Shown piece by piece: positions 38,552 through 49,029 of a stretch of DNA of 64,000 nucleotides (the stretch's first letter is position 1; every line of letters starts with the position of its first letter). Where the stretch lies: NCBI GenBank assembly GCA_019828565.1, contig JAHDYR010000008.1, positions 248,001-312,000 of the forward strand, read 5' to 3'. A model generated the notes under the pieces. It saw only the letters and a program-made list of their open reading frames with translations, was not told where the DNA came from and ran no database searches. Position numbers and translations under genes: made by a program. This DNA is from Carpediemonas membranifera. Its lineage: Eukaryota > Fornicata.

Positions 38552-40375
38552 ATGATGTCAACGAATTCAGACATAGTTAGGCTATTCAGACAGACATACG
38601 TCCGCAGAAGTATCTCACAGCATGCCAAGCCGCTTTCTGGATTCATATCATTCCTACGCGATCTAGAAGAGACCAACCGCCCTCTCACCACGCTAGACCT
38701 ATCCATATATGAAACCGTAGTTGGGCTAGACGGCCTTCTCCCCATCACTGAGGCTATTAAGTCAATCTCCACACTCGAGCGGGTCATCCTCACCGACTCA
38801 CACTGCACCGACACCGGCCTCAAGGCCATACTCGCCGCACTCACTGAGTCTGCGTGCCCTGTGCAGGTTCTCGTCATCGACGGGTGCAAGCTTACTGACA
38901 GAGCCGGACCTGCTCTTGCTCGGTTCGTCCAGCGGACGCCCACACTCCTACTGCTCTCAGCATGCCACAACAAGCTCGGTAAGGCAGTCCTACCACTACT
39001 CCAGAGTATGCTGGCCGTCCAGTCGATCGAGGTCCTCCGGCTGTCGTCGAGCGGGCTGACTAGCGACGTCTGGCCGGCCCTAGGTCATATGCTGCCTCAC
39101 TGCGATAACTTGCTCGAGCTGGACATCAGTAGCAATGAGATCGGAGTGCCTGCGAGTGAGTGGCGGGAATTTGGGTCGTTTGGCCAGGCACTGGGTGAAA
39201 ATGCGTCGCTCCATACCCTCAACATCGCTGGAAACAATCTCCCGCAGAAGGCAGCAAATATTCTGGTCGACGGACTGCAGCATAACCACACACTGTGGCA
39301 ACTGGACACTGGATACAACAGGTTTTCGAGTCAGGCTGTCAATGCCATTGAAACGATGTGTCGGAACAACCGGACCGGGGCCGACCCCGATGCCGTCCAG
39401 ACCTCGCCCGAGGACACGAAGCTCTCGCCCGGGGACTTGTCCGTCGATCCTCAGACTCGGGAGTCGGAGACGCCAAGACAGACTCCAAGTCAGAGTCAGA
39501 GTCAGAGCTCCAAGCCATCTAGCCGTGCCCAGTCGCAGTTTATAGCCCGCATGGAGAGCTACCGGGGTGTGGTTTCCAAGGCGGACAAGTACCTATCATC
39601 GCAGACGCCCTCCCACAGCGGGGCTCTCCCCGCCTTGATGAACCAAGCTGCGAGGGAGATCATGCATTTATACGAGCTGCTGAGAGTGCAGGACACGTTC
39701 CTGGCCGAGAGTGCGGCCGACACCCGGGTGGTCCGGACCGAGCTCACCCGACTTGAGGATGCCGTGGAGGCAAGAGACACGACGATCGCCCAGCTCCGAC
39801 AGGACCTGCAGGAGTCCCGGCGGCTGTTGGGACAGAGGACGGGTGAGCTTGAGGACCATAGAGCTCGGGTCGACCGACTCTCTGTGGAGCTGGAGGCCGC
39901 CGACCGGGGGAAGGAGCAGCTCAGCCAGGCCCTGTTGAGGCAGCAGTCGGAGCAGGACGACGTCAGCGCAGGCAACGCCATGCTTCTCGAGAAGATCGCG
40001 AGACTCGAACAGACGGTGAAAGCAGCCGAGGAAGAGGGTGCGAGGAACTCCGCCATCTGGGCCAAGGAGAAGGCCTCGCTCCTGGCCGCAAAGGACTCGA
40101 TGACTGTGAGCAACCGCAGTCTCGTGGCCCAGCTGACAAACGCCCACAACGTCATCGCCATCCGGGACAGGACAGTTAGTGTTCTAGAGTCTCGACTCCA
40201 GTCAGTCGACCGGGACCTGACCATGAAGGACGCCGCCCTCAACGCCACGGCGACTCGGCTGCAGTCGGCTGAGTCGGAGCTGGCCATGGCGACGTCGCCG
40301 CAGACACCGATCCGAGCGGTGATTACGCCAATCGGAGGACGAGGGCAGCCCCTGGACTTGGACCTCGAGGACTGA
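38552..40375 (+). CDS. Leucine-rich-repeat plus coiled-coil protein
   Basis: The protein has 607 residues from ATG 38552; the frame opens 66 bp earlier with a GTG only. Residues about 30-280 form ribonuclease-inhibitor-type LRRs (LSSSGLTSDVWPALGHML, LDISSNEIG, LNIAGNNLP). A Ser/Gln-rich linker (SQSQSQSSKPSS) follows, then a coiled coil over about 375-590. This order resembles centrosomal or basal-body proteins such as LRRC45. The link is by architecture only, but it would suit a flagellate. Confidence 0.75.
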   Translation: MMSTNSDIVRLFRQTYVRRSISQHAKPLSGFISFLRDLEETNRPLTTLDLSIYETVVGLDGLLPITEAIKSISTLERVILTDSHCTDTGLKAILAALTESACPVQVLVIDGCKLTDRAGPALARFVQRTPTLLLLSACHNKLGKAVLPLLQSMLAVQSIEVLRLSSSGLTSDVWPALGHMLPHCDNLLELDISSNEIGVPASEWREFGSFGQALGENASLHTLNIAGNNLPQKAANILVDGLQHNHTLWQLDTGYNRFSSQAVNAIETMCRNNRTGADPDAVQTSPEDTKLSPGDLSVDPQTRESETPRQTPSQSQSQSSKPSSRAQSQFIARMESYRGVVSKADKYLSSQTPSHSGALPALMNQAAREIMHLYELLRVQDTFLAESAADTRVVRTELTRLEDAVEARDTTIAQLRQDLQESRRLLGQRTGELEDHRARVDRLSVELEAADRGKEQLSQALLRQQSEQDDVSAGNAMLLEKIARLEQTVKAAEEEGARNSAIWAKEKASLLAAKDSMTVSNRSLVAQLTNAHNVIAIRDRTVSVLESRLQSVDRDLTMKDAALNATATRLQSAESELAMATSPQTPIRAVITPIGGRGQPLDLDLED

Positions 40376-40844
40376 TTTATGTACGATAGATAAATACTGC
40401 TAGGGCGGTGTGAGTTTCTTTGAGACGACTCGGCAAGCAGACCTGGAATTGGGCCTGCCTGCCGGTTTAATTTATCCGTGTCAAAGTAAACGTTTTCTGC
40501 TGCAGGCTCGGCCATGTCACTCCGTCCCCCGCCTAACAGCGGCTGGTTGAGTCAGGTATCGTGGGTTGTTGAAGCGCATAAACCGGTGACTGGCCTGTCT
40601 GGCCTCGGCAAACCATCGGATGAGGTAAGGTAAGGTAACCCGCGCATTCCAGCGTTAGAGAATTGCTTTCGCTATGGCGGTGAGCGCCTATCTCTCTATG
40701 AAGAATGTGGTCTCGTTGAGGTTCGCCAGTTCCGCCCCGAGCTCGGCCAGCTCCTTCGCTCACGGTTTCTCACTGTTGCGCAGTTTTTTCGAACCTCCAA
40801 GACAGGGCCTGAAAGGAACGATCAAAGTGCCAAACTGCACAACA
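40376..40844. other. Intergenic region, 469 bp
   Basis: This lies between the LRR gene and the 3' end of the Fanzor remnant. A short direct repeat (GGTAAGGTAAGGTAACC, about 40626-40642) is the only feature seen. It may contain the right end of the mobile element, but I find no terminal inverted repeats. Confidence 0.4.
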
Positions 40845-42486
40845 TCATCCGTCCGTAGACGAATGTTGGCGGTTAGCCAATTGATGATACTGGAATGATG
40901 TTTGAAGACGTGGGATCAATGTGCGACTGAACGGAGAGCCACTGAGCTCATCTTCCGTGGCAAGAGAACGCCACAGGATGTTCTCTGCAGCACTCTTGTC
41001 CCGATGATCAACATTCAGAGCATCAGGAACTGTTGCGCGCCACTGAGCACCACGGCACTGTGGATATTCGCAGAGCATCACACGATGTGGGTGAACGTGC
41101 TGGTCATCACGCGGACGAACTCGCTTGTAGGGGGCGTGGCAGTGAGGGCAGACGACGGTGGTGCGGTCCTCGTTAACCATGTTAAGATTGACGACAATGT
41201 TATACCCCTTGAGAAGGGGAACTATCTCTCTCGCGAACTTTCGATATGGCGCGCAAGGAATGAACATACCAGCAGGCGTGGTGAATCCCGAGCTCCCGTA
41301 GAAGACTTTCAGGCGAATGTGGGTGGCGATGGGATGGTGGCGACCGAACTCCCGAGCCAACTGTTGGCCGCAGCGGGCGAAGTGCTTCTGGCGAAGGATG
41401 TGGTTCGCAAAGCGCACCCTGCGGAAATACTTACGCATTCCAGCCTCGAAAATGTCGTTCGCGTTGTCCAGCACAAACAAAGTTGTTGATACTCACTAGT
41501 CTTGTGCTCTTGAACGACGCGGCCGTCATATCAAAGCCGAAACTTGGCGTCTTAGTGTATCCGCACTTTGGAAGGACGCCGGAGCTGGTGGTGCCATCGG
41601 GGTGCCTGATGTAATATCCTCCGATGGACCTCGCGCCCGGGTCGAACCCCATGAGGTGGGAATCAGGATCCGGCGCGGGCGGAGCCTCGGCATTATTGGT
41701 CCCGAGTCGGGGGCGCTCTTTCTCCCGCCCTTTCGCTCGTTTTCACTTTTCACGTTTAACAGGCATGCTCGCATCATGTTGTGGCCGATATTGGCCGAAG
41801 CCTCTCTTAATAGTCACCGCCACACAGACCCCATCGGTGCTCAGGCTGAGCAGACGGCCCACTGACCTGGGGTTGTTCTGGTATTGTTCCTCCTGCTCTT
41901 CTGTCAACGGCGTGTGGGAGTGTGGGATTAATTCCCACACGATGACAGAAGTTCTCGTTCAGTAGGCCCATCGTTTCACCGTAGGCCATGAAGCCCGGTC
42001 GGACGGGGGCCATTGGCACGATCGGCACGAGGCGAGGCTGGCGGAGCGACATCGAGTACTCCCCGTTGAAGTGGCTGACGAGGCCACTCAACGTCTCCAC
42101 TCCGTCAGCAATTGCCCAGACGCAAGAGAGAATGCGTGGGGCAGCCTGGGAGATGGGAGCCCGTCGTTCTCACCCATATGAGCCGCCCAGAACAGCGAGG
42201 GGAGACACGCGAGGATCTCAGGGTTGACCCTGCCGAGGATGGCGTGAACGCCGGCCAACTCCTGCTGGAAGAAGGCCGGAGAGCCAACACCTGCGAGAGC
42301 CTCTTCGAGTCGGGCGAGGGTGCCCTGTAGCCTGTCACGGTACGTCGTCACCGTGCGGGCGAGCCACAGCTTCACAGAGTTGTCGTATCGGGTGAACCAC
42401 GCCCGGAGACTGGGACTCACTCTATACGACTCCAAACGACCTTCGAGCTGCGCGACCAGAGCCCGCGTGGTAGGCTCCCGCCACAT
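40845..42486 (-). pseudogene. Degraded Fanzor (TnpB-like) RNA-guided nuclease gene
   Basis: Four coherent minus-strand pieces, in order 42486-42088, 42100-41807, 41940-41431 and 41480-40845, read as one protein. They are broken by three one-base frameshifts and one in-frame TGA (about 41742). The marks of a Fanzor/TnpB nuclease are present in order. First comes LSTDGVCVAV. RuvC-I follows as GFDPGARS (about 41628-41649, catalytic Asp). Next are FYGSSGF and a proline-lined loop, then RuvC-II Glu in NEDRTT (41169-41171). The zinc ribbon has CPHC and CEYPQC. RuvC-III is DHRDKSAAENIL (Asp at 40998-41000). All catalytic residues survive, so the decay is recent or some breaks are sequence errors. 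Fanzors are nucleases carried by eukaryotic transposons and guided by an RNA made from the element's end. A bacterial-type IS200/IS605 OrfB is the alternative. Confidence 0.65.
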
Positions 42487-42809
42487 CGGCGTTAAACTGC
42501 AACTCTATAGTCTGGCTATAGCCAGATGGTCGTGTCCGTGTGAGCATCCAGTGGTCCCTAATATGACCCGAGTGATGCGTCTGGCTGGCCGTCTTCCTCC
42601 TCCTCTAATTATCTTAAACACCCTGTTCTAGTTTACCTGGGTTGCACCGCTGCCGCCCCGTCCGCGCGCTCAGAGCTGCCTGCCACGGTGTGCCGCGAGG
42701 TCCGGCGGGCGCGGGGGCGAGCGCTGCCTGGCGCGGCGGTCTGTTTTGGTCATGATGGTCATAGAATGCGCGCGCTATTTTGGGTGCCAGTTGAAACATC
42801 ATTTGAAAC

Positions 42810-43343
42810 ATGAACAAGCTTCTCTTCTTCGCTCTCATCGCTGTTGTCCTCGCGACAAACCAGTTCGTCTTCCCCGCCGACGGCGACAAGATGGTCATCG
42901 GCCGTGAAAAACAACCTCACCTGGACTGATGGCCACTTTAACCTCACCGATACGCTGCAGCTGACCTTCGAGTTCAACTCGGAGTTCATCCAGGACCTCC
43001 TCAAGGACACCGACATGACTTCTGCTCAGCGCACGCCCGATACCTGCATCCCCATGCCCGAGATCAACTCGATCCCCGTGGACCTCCGCATCCCCCGTCG
43101 AGACCATCCAGGACCTCGTTGACTCCCTCAACCTCCCCATCGAGATCGACGTCGAGTCCATCGTCAACAACGTGCTCCAGAACGTCGACCAGATCTCCGA
43201 GTCCGATCGCAACGTCACCATCTCCCCTCTACCAGTGCGGCGCCGAGGAGCCCGACTTCCAGTCCTGGGTCATCATCGACTCCGCCAAGAGCGTCTTCGT
43301 CGGCGCCCTCGCTGTGCTCCTCTCCGTCTTCCTCCTCCTCTAA
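42810..43343 (+). pseudogene. Array copy 1, type A, frameshifted
   Basis: This copy is 534 nt against 531 for intact copies. It has three one-base insertions in homopolymers: five As near 42908, five Cs near 43094 and four Cs near 43226. Read with those bases ignored it is a normal family member. Insertions only in runs suggest unpolished long-read errors, but a true pseudogene is possible. Confidence 0.8.
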
Positions 43344-43616
43344 GGGCGGGTCTCTCTCTGTAAATAGCCACGGCTCTTCCTTCTTTACGTTCCCCGGGTC
43401 CGCCGCTCGTCCAGTGGCGCTGCGCTGCCGAGGCCATCGTCTGCTCGCGCCGCATTGCTCCACTGCCCACCGCCCTGATCCCGGCAGCGCCGCCAGGAGC
43501 CGCCAAAGGTAACCCACCGGCCCCGCGCCCGTCCGCCAGCGCGGTGGCTATTTTGGTCAGCCGCGGCAGGATATTTTGGGCAGTCGCCAGAGTCACAAAC
43601 GTTTCAACACTCAATC

Positions 43617-44139
43617 ATGAACTACATTCTCCTTATTGCTCTCTTCGCGGCCGTATTTGCGACCAACGAGTTCGTATTCCCAAGAAACGGCGATCTGATG
43701 ATGGAAGAACAACCTCACCTGGACTGAAGGCCACTTCAACCTCACCGATACGCTCCAGATGACCTTCGAATTCAACTCCGAGGTGCTCCAGGACCTCCTC
43801 AAGGACACCGACATGACCGCAGCGCAGCGCACGCCCGATACCTGCATCCCGCTGCCGTCGATCAACTCGATCCCCGTCGACCTGACGATCCCAGTCGGCC
43901 ACATCCAGGAGTTCATCGACTCCCTCAACCTCCCCATCGAGATCGACGTCGAGTCCATCGTCAACAACGTGCTCCAGAACGTCGACCAGATCTCCGAGTC
44001 CGATCGCAACGTCACCATCTCCCTCTACCAGTGCAGCGCCGAGGAGCCCGACTTCCAGTCCTGGGTCATCATCGACTCCGCCAAGAGCGTCTTCGTCGGC
44101 GCCCTCGCTGTGCTCCTCTCCGTCTTCCTCCTCCTCTAA
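43617..44139 (+). pseudogene. Array copy 2, type B, 8-nt deletion
   Basis: The type B signal peptide is intact, but 8 nt are missing after base 43702 compared with copies 5, 6, 9 and 11. This shifts the frame after about 28 codons. The rest of the body is intact in another frame. The internal variant is LPSINS/VGHIQEF. Confidence 0.8.
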
Positions 44140-44348
44140 GTCTATCTTAAACACCCTGTTCTAGTTTACCTGGGTTGCACCGCTGCCGCCCCGTCCGCGC
44201 GCTCAGAGCTGCCTGCCACGGTGTGCCGCGAGGTCCCGGCAGGGCGCGAGGGGCGCAGCGCTGCCTGGCGCGGCGGTCTGTTTTCGGTCATGATGGTCAT
44301 AGAATGCGCGCGCTATTTTTGGGTGCCAGTTGAAACATCATTTGAAAC

Positions 44349-44879
44349 ATGAACAAGCTTCTCTTCTTCGCTCTCATCGCTGTTGTCCTCGCGACAAACC
44401 AGTTCGTCTTCCCCGCCGACGGCGACAAGATGGTCATCGGCCGTGAAAACAACCTCACATGGACTGATGGCCACTTTAACCTCACCGATACGCTGCAGCT
44501 GACCTTCGAGTTCAACTCGGAGTTCATCCAGGACCTCCTCAAGGACACCGACATGACTTCTGCTCAGCGCACGCCCGATACCTGCATCCCGCTGCCCGAG
44601 ATCAACTCGATCCCCGTGGACCTCCGCATCCCCGTCGAGACCATCCAGGACCTCGTTGACTCCCTCAACCTCCCCATCGAGATCGACGTCGAGTCCATCG
44701 TCAACAACGTGCTCCAGAACGTCGACCAGATCTCCGAGTCCGATCGCAACGTCACCATCTCCCTCTACCAGTGCGGCGCCGAGGAGCCCGACTTCCAGTC
44801 CTGGGTCATCATCGACTCCGCCAAGAGCGTCTTCGTCGGCGCCCTCGCTGTGCTCCTCTCCGTCTTCCTCCTCCTCTAA
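44349..44879 (+). CDS. Array copy 3, type A, intact 176-residue surface protein
   Basis: This is the best place to describe the family. Residues 1-16 are a signal peptide (MNKLLFFALIAVVLAT). The mature part has three N-glycosylation sequons (NLTW, NLTD, NVTI) and two Cys (DTC, YQC) that may pair. The first 40 mature residues (P-x-DGD...IG...LTWTD) resemble the Kre9/KNH-type Ig-like fold of GPI-anchored fungal proteins. The middle is acidic and rich in Ile, Leu and Pro. The last 17 residues are hydrophobic with no cytosolic tail, preceded by DSAKS. This is a classical GPI-attachment signal, although a C-terminal membrane helix cannot be excluded. Inferred place: the outer face of the plasma membrane. 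Internal variant LPEINS/VETIQDL. Confidence 0.85.
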   Translation: MNKLLFFALIAVVLATNQFVFPADGDKMVIGRENNLTWTDGHFNLTDTLQLTFEFNSEFIQDLLKDTDMTSAQRTPDTCIPLPEINSIPVDLRIPVETIQDLVDSLNLPIEIDVESIVNNVLQNVDQISESDRNVTISLYQCGAEEPDFQSWVIIDSAKSVFVGALAVLLSVFLLL

Positions 44880-45146
44880 GGGCGGGTCTCTCTCTGTAAA
44901 TAGCCACGGCTCTTCCTTCTACGTTTCACCTGGGTCCGCAGCTCGTCCAGTGCCGCCGCCCGTCCGCGCGCTCAGCAGCTGCCTGCCACTGCTGTGCCGC
45001 TGAGTCCCGGCGGGCGCCGGGGAGCCGCCAGCGCTAGCCTCGGCGCGGCGCCCGTCTGCTAGCGCGGTGGCATGATGGTCATAGAATGCGCGCAGGCTAT
45101 TTTTGGGCAGTCGCCAGAGTCACAAACATCGTTTCAACACTCAATC

Positions 45147-45681
45147 ATGAACTACATTCTCCTTATTGCTCTCTTCGCGGCCGTCTCGCGACCAAACGAG
45201 TTCGTATTCCCCAGAAACGGCGATCTGATGATCATCGGCCGTGAAGAACAACCTCACCTGGACTGATGGCCACTTCAACCTCACCGATACGCTCCAGATG
45301 ACCTTCGGAGTTCAACTCCGGAGTTCATCCAGGACCTCCTCAAGGACACCGACATGACTTCTGCTCAGCGCACGCCCGATACCTGCATCCCGCATGCCCG
45401 AGATCAACTCGATCCCCGTGGACCTCCGCATCCCCGTCGAGACCATCCAGGACCTCGTTGACTCCCTCAACCTCCCCATCGAGATCGACGTCGAGTCCAT
45501 CGTCAACAACGTGCTCCAGAACGTCGACCAGATCTCCGAGTCCGATCGCAACGTCACCATCTCCCTCTACCAGTGCAGCGCCGAGGAGCCCGACTTCCAG
45601 TCCTGGGTCATCATCGACTCCGCCAAGAGCGTCTTCGTCGGCGCCCTCGCTGTGCTCCTCTCCGTCTTCCTCCTCCTCTAA
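45147..45681 (+). pseudogene. Array copy 4, blended type A/B, frameshifted
   Basis: This copy is 535 nt long and out of frame at several points (about 45183-45195, 45305-45320 and 45391). The sequence mixes bases of both unit types within a few positions. For example, the end of the signal peptide and the spacer before the ATG contain parts of both. This looks like a consensus made from two different repeats and not like a real recombinant. Confidence 0.75.
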
Positions 45682-45954
45682 GGGCGGGTCTCTCTCTGTA
45701 AATAGCCACGGCTCTTCCTTCTTTACGTTCCCCGGGTCCGCCGCTCGTCCAGTGGCGCTGCGCTGCCGAGGCCATCGTCTGCTCGCGCCGCATTGCTCCA
45801 CTGCCCACCGCCCTGATCCCGGCAGCGCCGCCAGGAGCCGCCAAAGGTAACCCACCGGCCCCGCGCCCGTCCGCCAGCGCGGTGGCTATTTTGGTCAGCC
45901 GCGGCAGGATATTTTGGGCAGTCGCCAGAGTCACAAACGTTTCAACACTCAATC

Positions 45955-46485
45955 ATGAACTACATTCTCCTTATTGCTCTCTTCGCGGCCGTATTTGCGA
46001 CCAACGAGTTCGTATTCCCAAGAAACGGCGATCTGATGATCGTCGGCCGGAAGAACAACCTCACCTGGACTGAAGGCCACTTCAACCTCACCGATACGCT
46101 CCAGATGACCTTCGAATTCAACTCCGAGGTGCTCCAGGACCTCCTCAAGGACACCGACATGACCGCAGCGCAGCGCACGCCCGATACCTGCATCCCCATG
46201 CCCGAGATCAACTCGATCCCCGTGGACCTCCGCATCCCCGTCGAGACCATCCAGGACCTCGTTGACTCCCTCAACCTCCCCATCGAGATCGACGTCGAGT
46301 CCATCGTCAACAACGTGCTCCAGAACGTCGACCAGATCTCCGAGTCCGATCGCAACGTCACCATCTCCCTCTACCAGTGCGGCGCCGAGGAGCCCGACTT
46401 CCAGTCCTGGGTCATCATCGACTCCGCCAAGAGCGTCTTCGTCGGCGCCCTCGCTGTGCTCCTCTCCGTCTTCCTCCTCCTCTAA
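45955..46485 (+). CDS. Array copy 5, type B, intact
   Basis: The protein has 176 residues with signal peptide MNYILLIALFAAVFAT. It has a type B front joined to the MPEINS/VETIQDL internal variant usual in type A genes, and QCGAEEP near the end. It keeps the three sequons, two Cys and the hydrophobic C-terminus. Confidence 0.85.
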   Translation: MNYILLIALFAAVFATNEFVFPRNGDLMIVGRKNNLTWTEGHFNLTDTLQMTFEFNSEVLQDLLKDTDMTAAQRTPDTCIPMPEINSIPVDLRIPVETIQDLVDSLNLPIEIDVESIVNNVLQNVDQISESDRNVTISLYQCGAEEPDFQSWVIIDSAKSVFVGALAVLLSVFLLL

Positions 46486-46760
46486 GGGCGGGTCTCTCTC
46501 TCTGTAAATAGCCACGGCTCTTCCTTCTTTACGTTCCCCGGGTCCGCCGCTCGTCCAGTGGCGCTGCGCTGCCGAGGCCATCGTCTGCTCGCGCCGCATT
46601 GCTCCACTGCCCACCGCCCTGATCCCGGCAGCGCCGCCAGGAGCCGCCAAAGGTAACCCACCGGCCCCGCGCCCGTCCGCCAGCGCGGTGGCTATTTTGG
46701 TCAGCCGCGGCAGGATATTTTGGGCAGTCGCCAGAGTCACAAACGTTTCAACACTCAATC

Positions 46761-47292
46761 ATGAACTACATTCTCCTTATTGCTCTCTTCGCGGCCGTAT
46801 TTGCGACCAACGAGTTCGTATTCCCAAGAAACGGCGATCTGATGATCGTCGGCCGGAAGAACAACCTCACCTGGACTGAAGGCCACTTCAACCTCACCGA
46901 TACGCTCCAGATGACCTTCGAATTCAACTCCGAGGTGCTCCAGGACCTCCTCAAGGACACCGACATGACCGCAGCGCAGCGCACGCCCGATACCTGCATC
47001 CCGCTGCCGTCGATCAACTCGATCCCCGTCGACCTGACGATCCCAGTCGGCCACATCCAGGAGTTCATCGACTCCCTCAACCTCCCCATCGAGATCGACG
47101 TCGAGTCCATCGTCAACAACGTGCTCCAGAACGTCGACCAGATCTCCGAGTCCGATCGCAACGTCACCATCTCCCTCTACCAGTGCGGCGCCGAGGAGCC
47201 CGACTTCCAGTCCTGGGTCATCATCGACTCCGCCAAGAGCGTCTTCGTCGGCGCCCCTCGCTGTGCTCCTCTCCGTCTTCCTCCTCCTCTAA
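46761..47292 (+). pseudogene. Array copy 6, type B, one-base insertion near the end
   Basis: This copy is 532 nt. An extra C at about 47253-47256 shifts the frame in the hydrophobic tail. As written, the GPI signal is replaced by an unrelated tail that runs on to about 47315. The insertion lengthens a C run, so a sequence error is likely. Internal variant LPSINS/VGHIQEF. Confidence 0.8.
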
Positions 47293-47493
47293 TTATCTTA
47301 AACACCCTGTTCTAGTTTACCTGGGTTGCACCGCTGCCGCCCCGTCCGCGCGCTCAGAGCTGCCTGCCACGGTGTGCCGCGAGGCCCGGCGGGCGCGGGG
47401 GCGAGCGCTGCCTGGCGCGGCGGTCTGTTTTGGTCATGATGGTCATAGAATGCGCGCGCTATTTTGGGTGCCAGTTGAAACATCATTTGAAAC

Positions 47494-48024
47494 ATGAACA
47501 AGCTTCTCTTCTTCGCTCTCATCGCTGTTGTCCTCGCGACAAACCAGTTCGTCTTCCCCGCCGACGGCGACAAGATGGTCATCGGCCGTGAAAACAACCT
47601 CACCTGGACTGATGGCCACTTTAACCTCACCGATACGCTGCAGCTGACCTTCGAGTTCAACTCGGAGTTCATCCAGGACCTCCTCAAGGACACCGACATG
47701 ACTTCTGCTCAGCGCACGCCCGATACCTGCATCCCGCTGCCGTCGATCAACTCGATCCCCGTGGACCTCCGCATCCCCGTCGAGACCATCCAGGACCTCG
47801 TTGACTCCCTCAACCTCCCCATCGAGATCGACGTCGAGTCCATCGTCAACAACGTGCTCCAGAACGTCGACCAGATCTCCGAGTCCGATCGCAACGTCAC
47901 CATCTCCCTCTACCAGTGCAGCGCCGAGGAGCCCGACTTCCAGTCCTGGGTCATCATCGACTCCGCCAAGAGCGTCTTCGTCGGCGCCCTCGCTGTGCTC
48001 CTCTCCGTCTTCCTCCTCCTCTAA
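47494..48024 (+). CDS. Array copy 7, type A, intact
   Basis: The protein has 176 residues. The internal variant LPSINS (type B-like) is joined to VETIQDL (type A-like) with QCSAEEP, so this copy is a mosaic. The type A spacer lies both upstream and downstream. Confidence 0.85.
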   Translation: MNKLLFFALIAVVLATNQFVFPADGDKMVIGRENNLTWTDGHFNLTDTLQLTFEFNSEFIQDLLKDTDMTSAQRTPDTCIPLPSINSIPVDLRIPVETIQDLVDSLNLPIEIDVESIVNNVLQNVDQISESDRNVTISLYQCSAEEPDFQSWVIIDSAKSVFVGALAVLLSVFLLL

Positions 48025-48225
48025 TTATCTTAAACACCCTGTTCTAGTTTACCTGGGTTGCACCGCTGCCGCCCCGTCCGCGCGCTCAGAGCTGCCTGCC
48101 ACGGTGTGCCGCGAGGCCCGGCGGGCGCGGGGGCGAGCGCTGCCTGGCGCGGCGGTCTGTTTTGGTCATGATGGTCATAGAATGCGCGCGCTATTTTGGG
48201 TGCCAGTTGAAACATCATTTGAAAC

Positions 48226-48756
48226 ATGAACAAGCTTCTCTTCTTCGCTCTCATCGCTGTTGTCCTCGCGACAAACCAGTTCGTCTTCCCCGCCGACGGC
48301 GACAAGATGGTCATCGGCCGTGAAAACAACCTCACCTGGACTGATGGCCACTTTAACCTCACCGATACGCTGCAGCTGACCTTCGAGTTCAACTCGGAGT
48401 TCATCCAGGACCTCCTCAAGGACACCGACATGACTTCTGCTCAGCGCACGCCCGATACCTGCATCCCCATGCCCGAGATCAACTCGATCCCCGTGGACCT
48501 CCGCATCCCCGTCGAGACCATCCAGGACCTCGTTGACTCCCTCAACCTCCCCATCGAGATCGACGTCGAGTCCATCGTCAACAACGTGCTCCAGAACGTC
48601 GACCAGATCTCCGAGTCCGATCGCAACGTCACCATCTCCCTCTACCAGTGCAGCGCCGAGGAGCCCGACTTCCAGTCCTGGGTCATCATCGACTCCGCCA
48701 AGAGCGTCTTCGTCGGCGCCCTCGCTGTGCTCCTCTCCGTCTTCCTCCTCCTCTAA
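48226..48756 (+). CDS. Array copy 8, type A, intact
   Basis: The protein has 176 residues with the MPEINS/VETIQDL variant and QCSAEEP. It has the same domain plan as copy 3. The type B spacer begins directly after its stop. Confidence 0.85.
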   Translation: MNKLLFFALIAVVLATNQFVFPADGDKMVIGRENNLTWTDGHFNLTDTLQLTFEFNSEFIQDLLKDTDMTSAQRTPDTCIPMPEINSIPVDLRIPVETIQDLVDSLNLPIEIDVESIVNNVLQNVDQISESDRNVTISLYQCSAEEPDFQSWVIIDSAKSVFVGALAVLLSVFLLL

Positions 48757-49029
48757 GGGCGGGTCTCTCTCTGTAAATAGCCACGGCTCTTCCTTCTTTA
48801 CGTTCCCCGGGTCCGCCGCTCGTCCAGTGGCGCTGCGCTGCCGAGGCCATCGTCTGCTCGCGCCGCATTGCTCCACTGCCCACCGCCCTGATCCCGGCAG
48901 CGCCGCCAGGAGCCGCCAAAGGTAACCCACCGGCCCCGCGCCCGTCCGCCAGCGCGGTGGCTATTTTGGTCAGCCGCGGCAGGATATTTTGGGCAGTCGC
49001 CAGAGTCACAAACGTTTCAACACTCAATC

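Noticed and set aside
45949-46758. Long minus-strand frames across the array (up to 269 codons)
   Set aside because: They are antisense shadows that span gene plus spacer and recur only because the DNA repeats.
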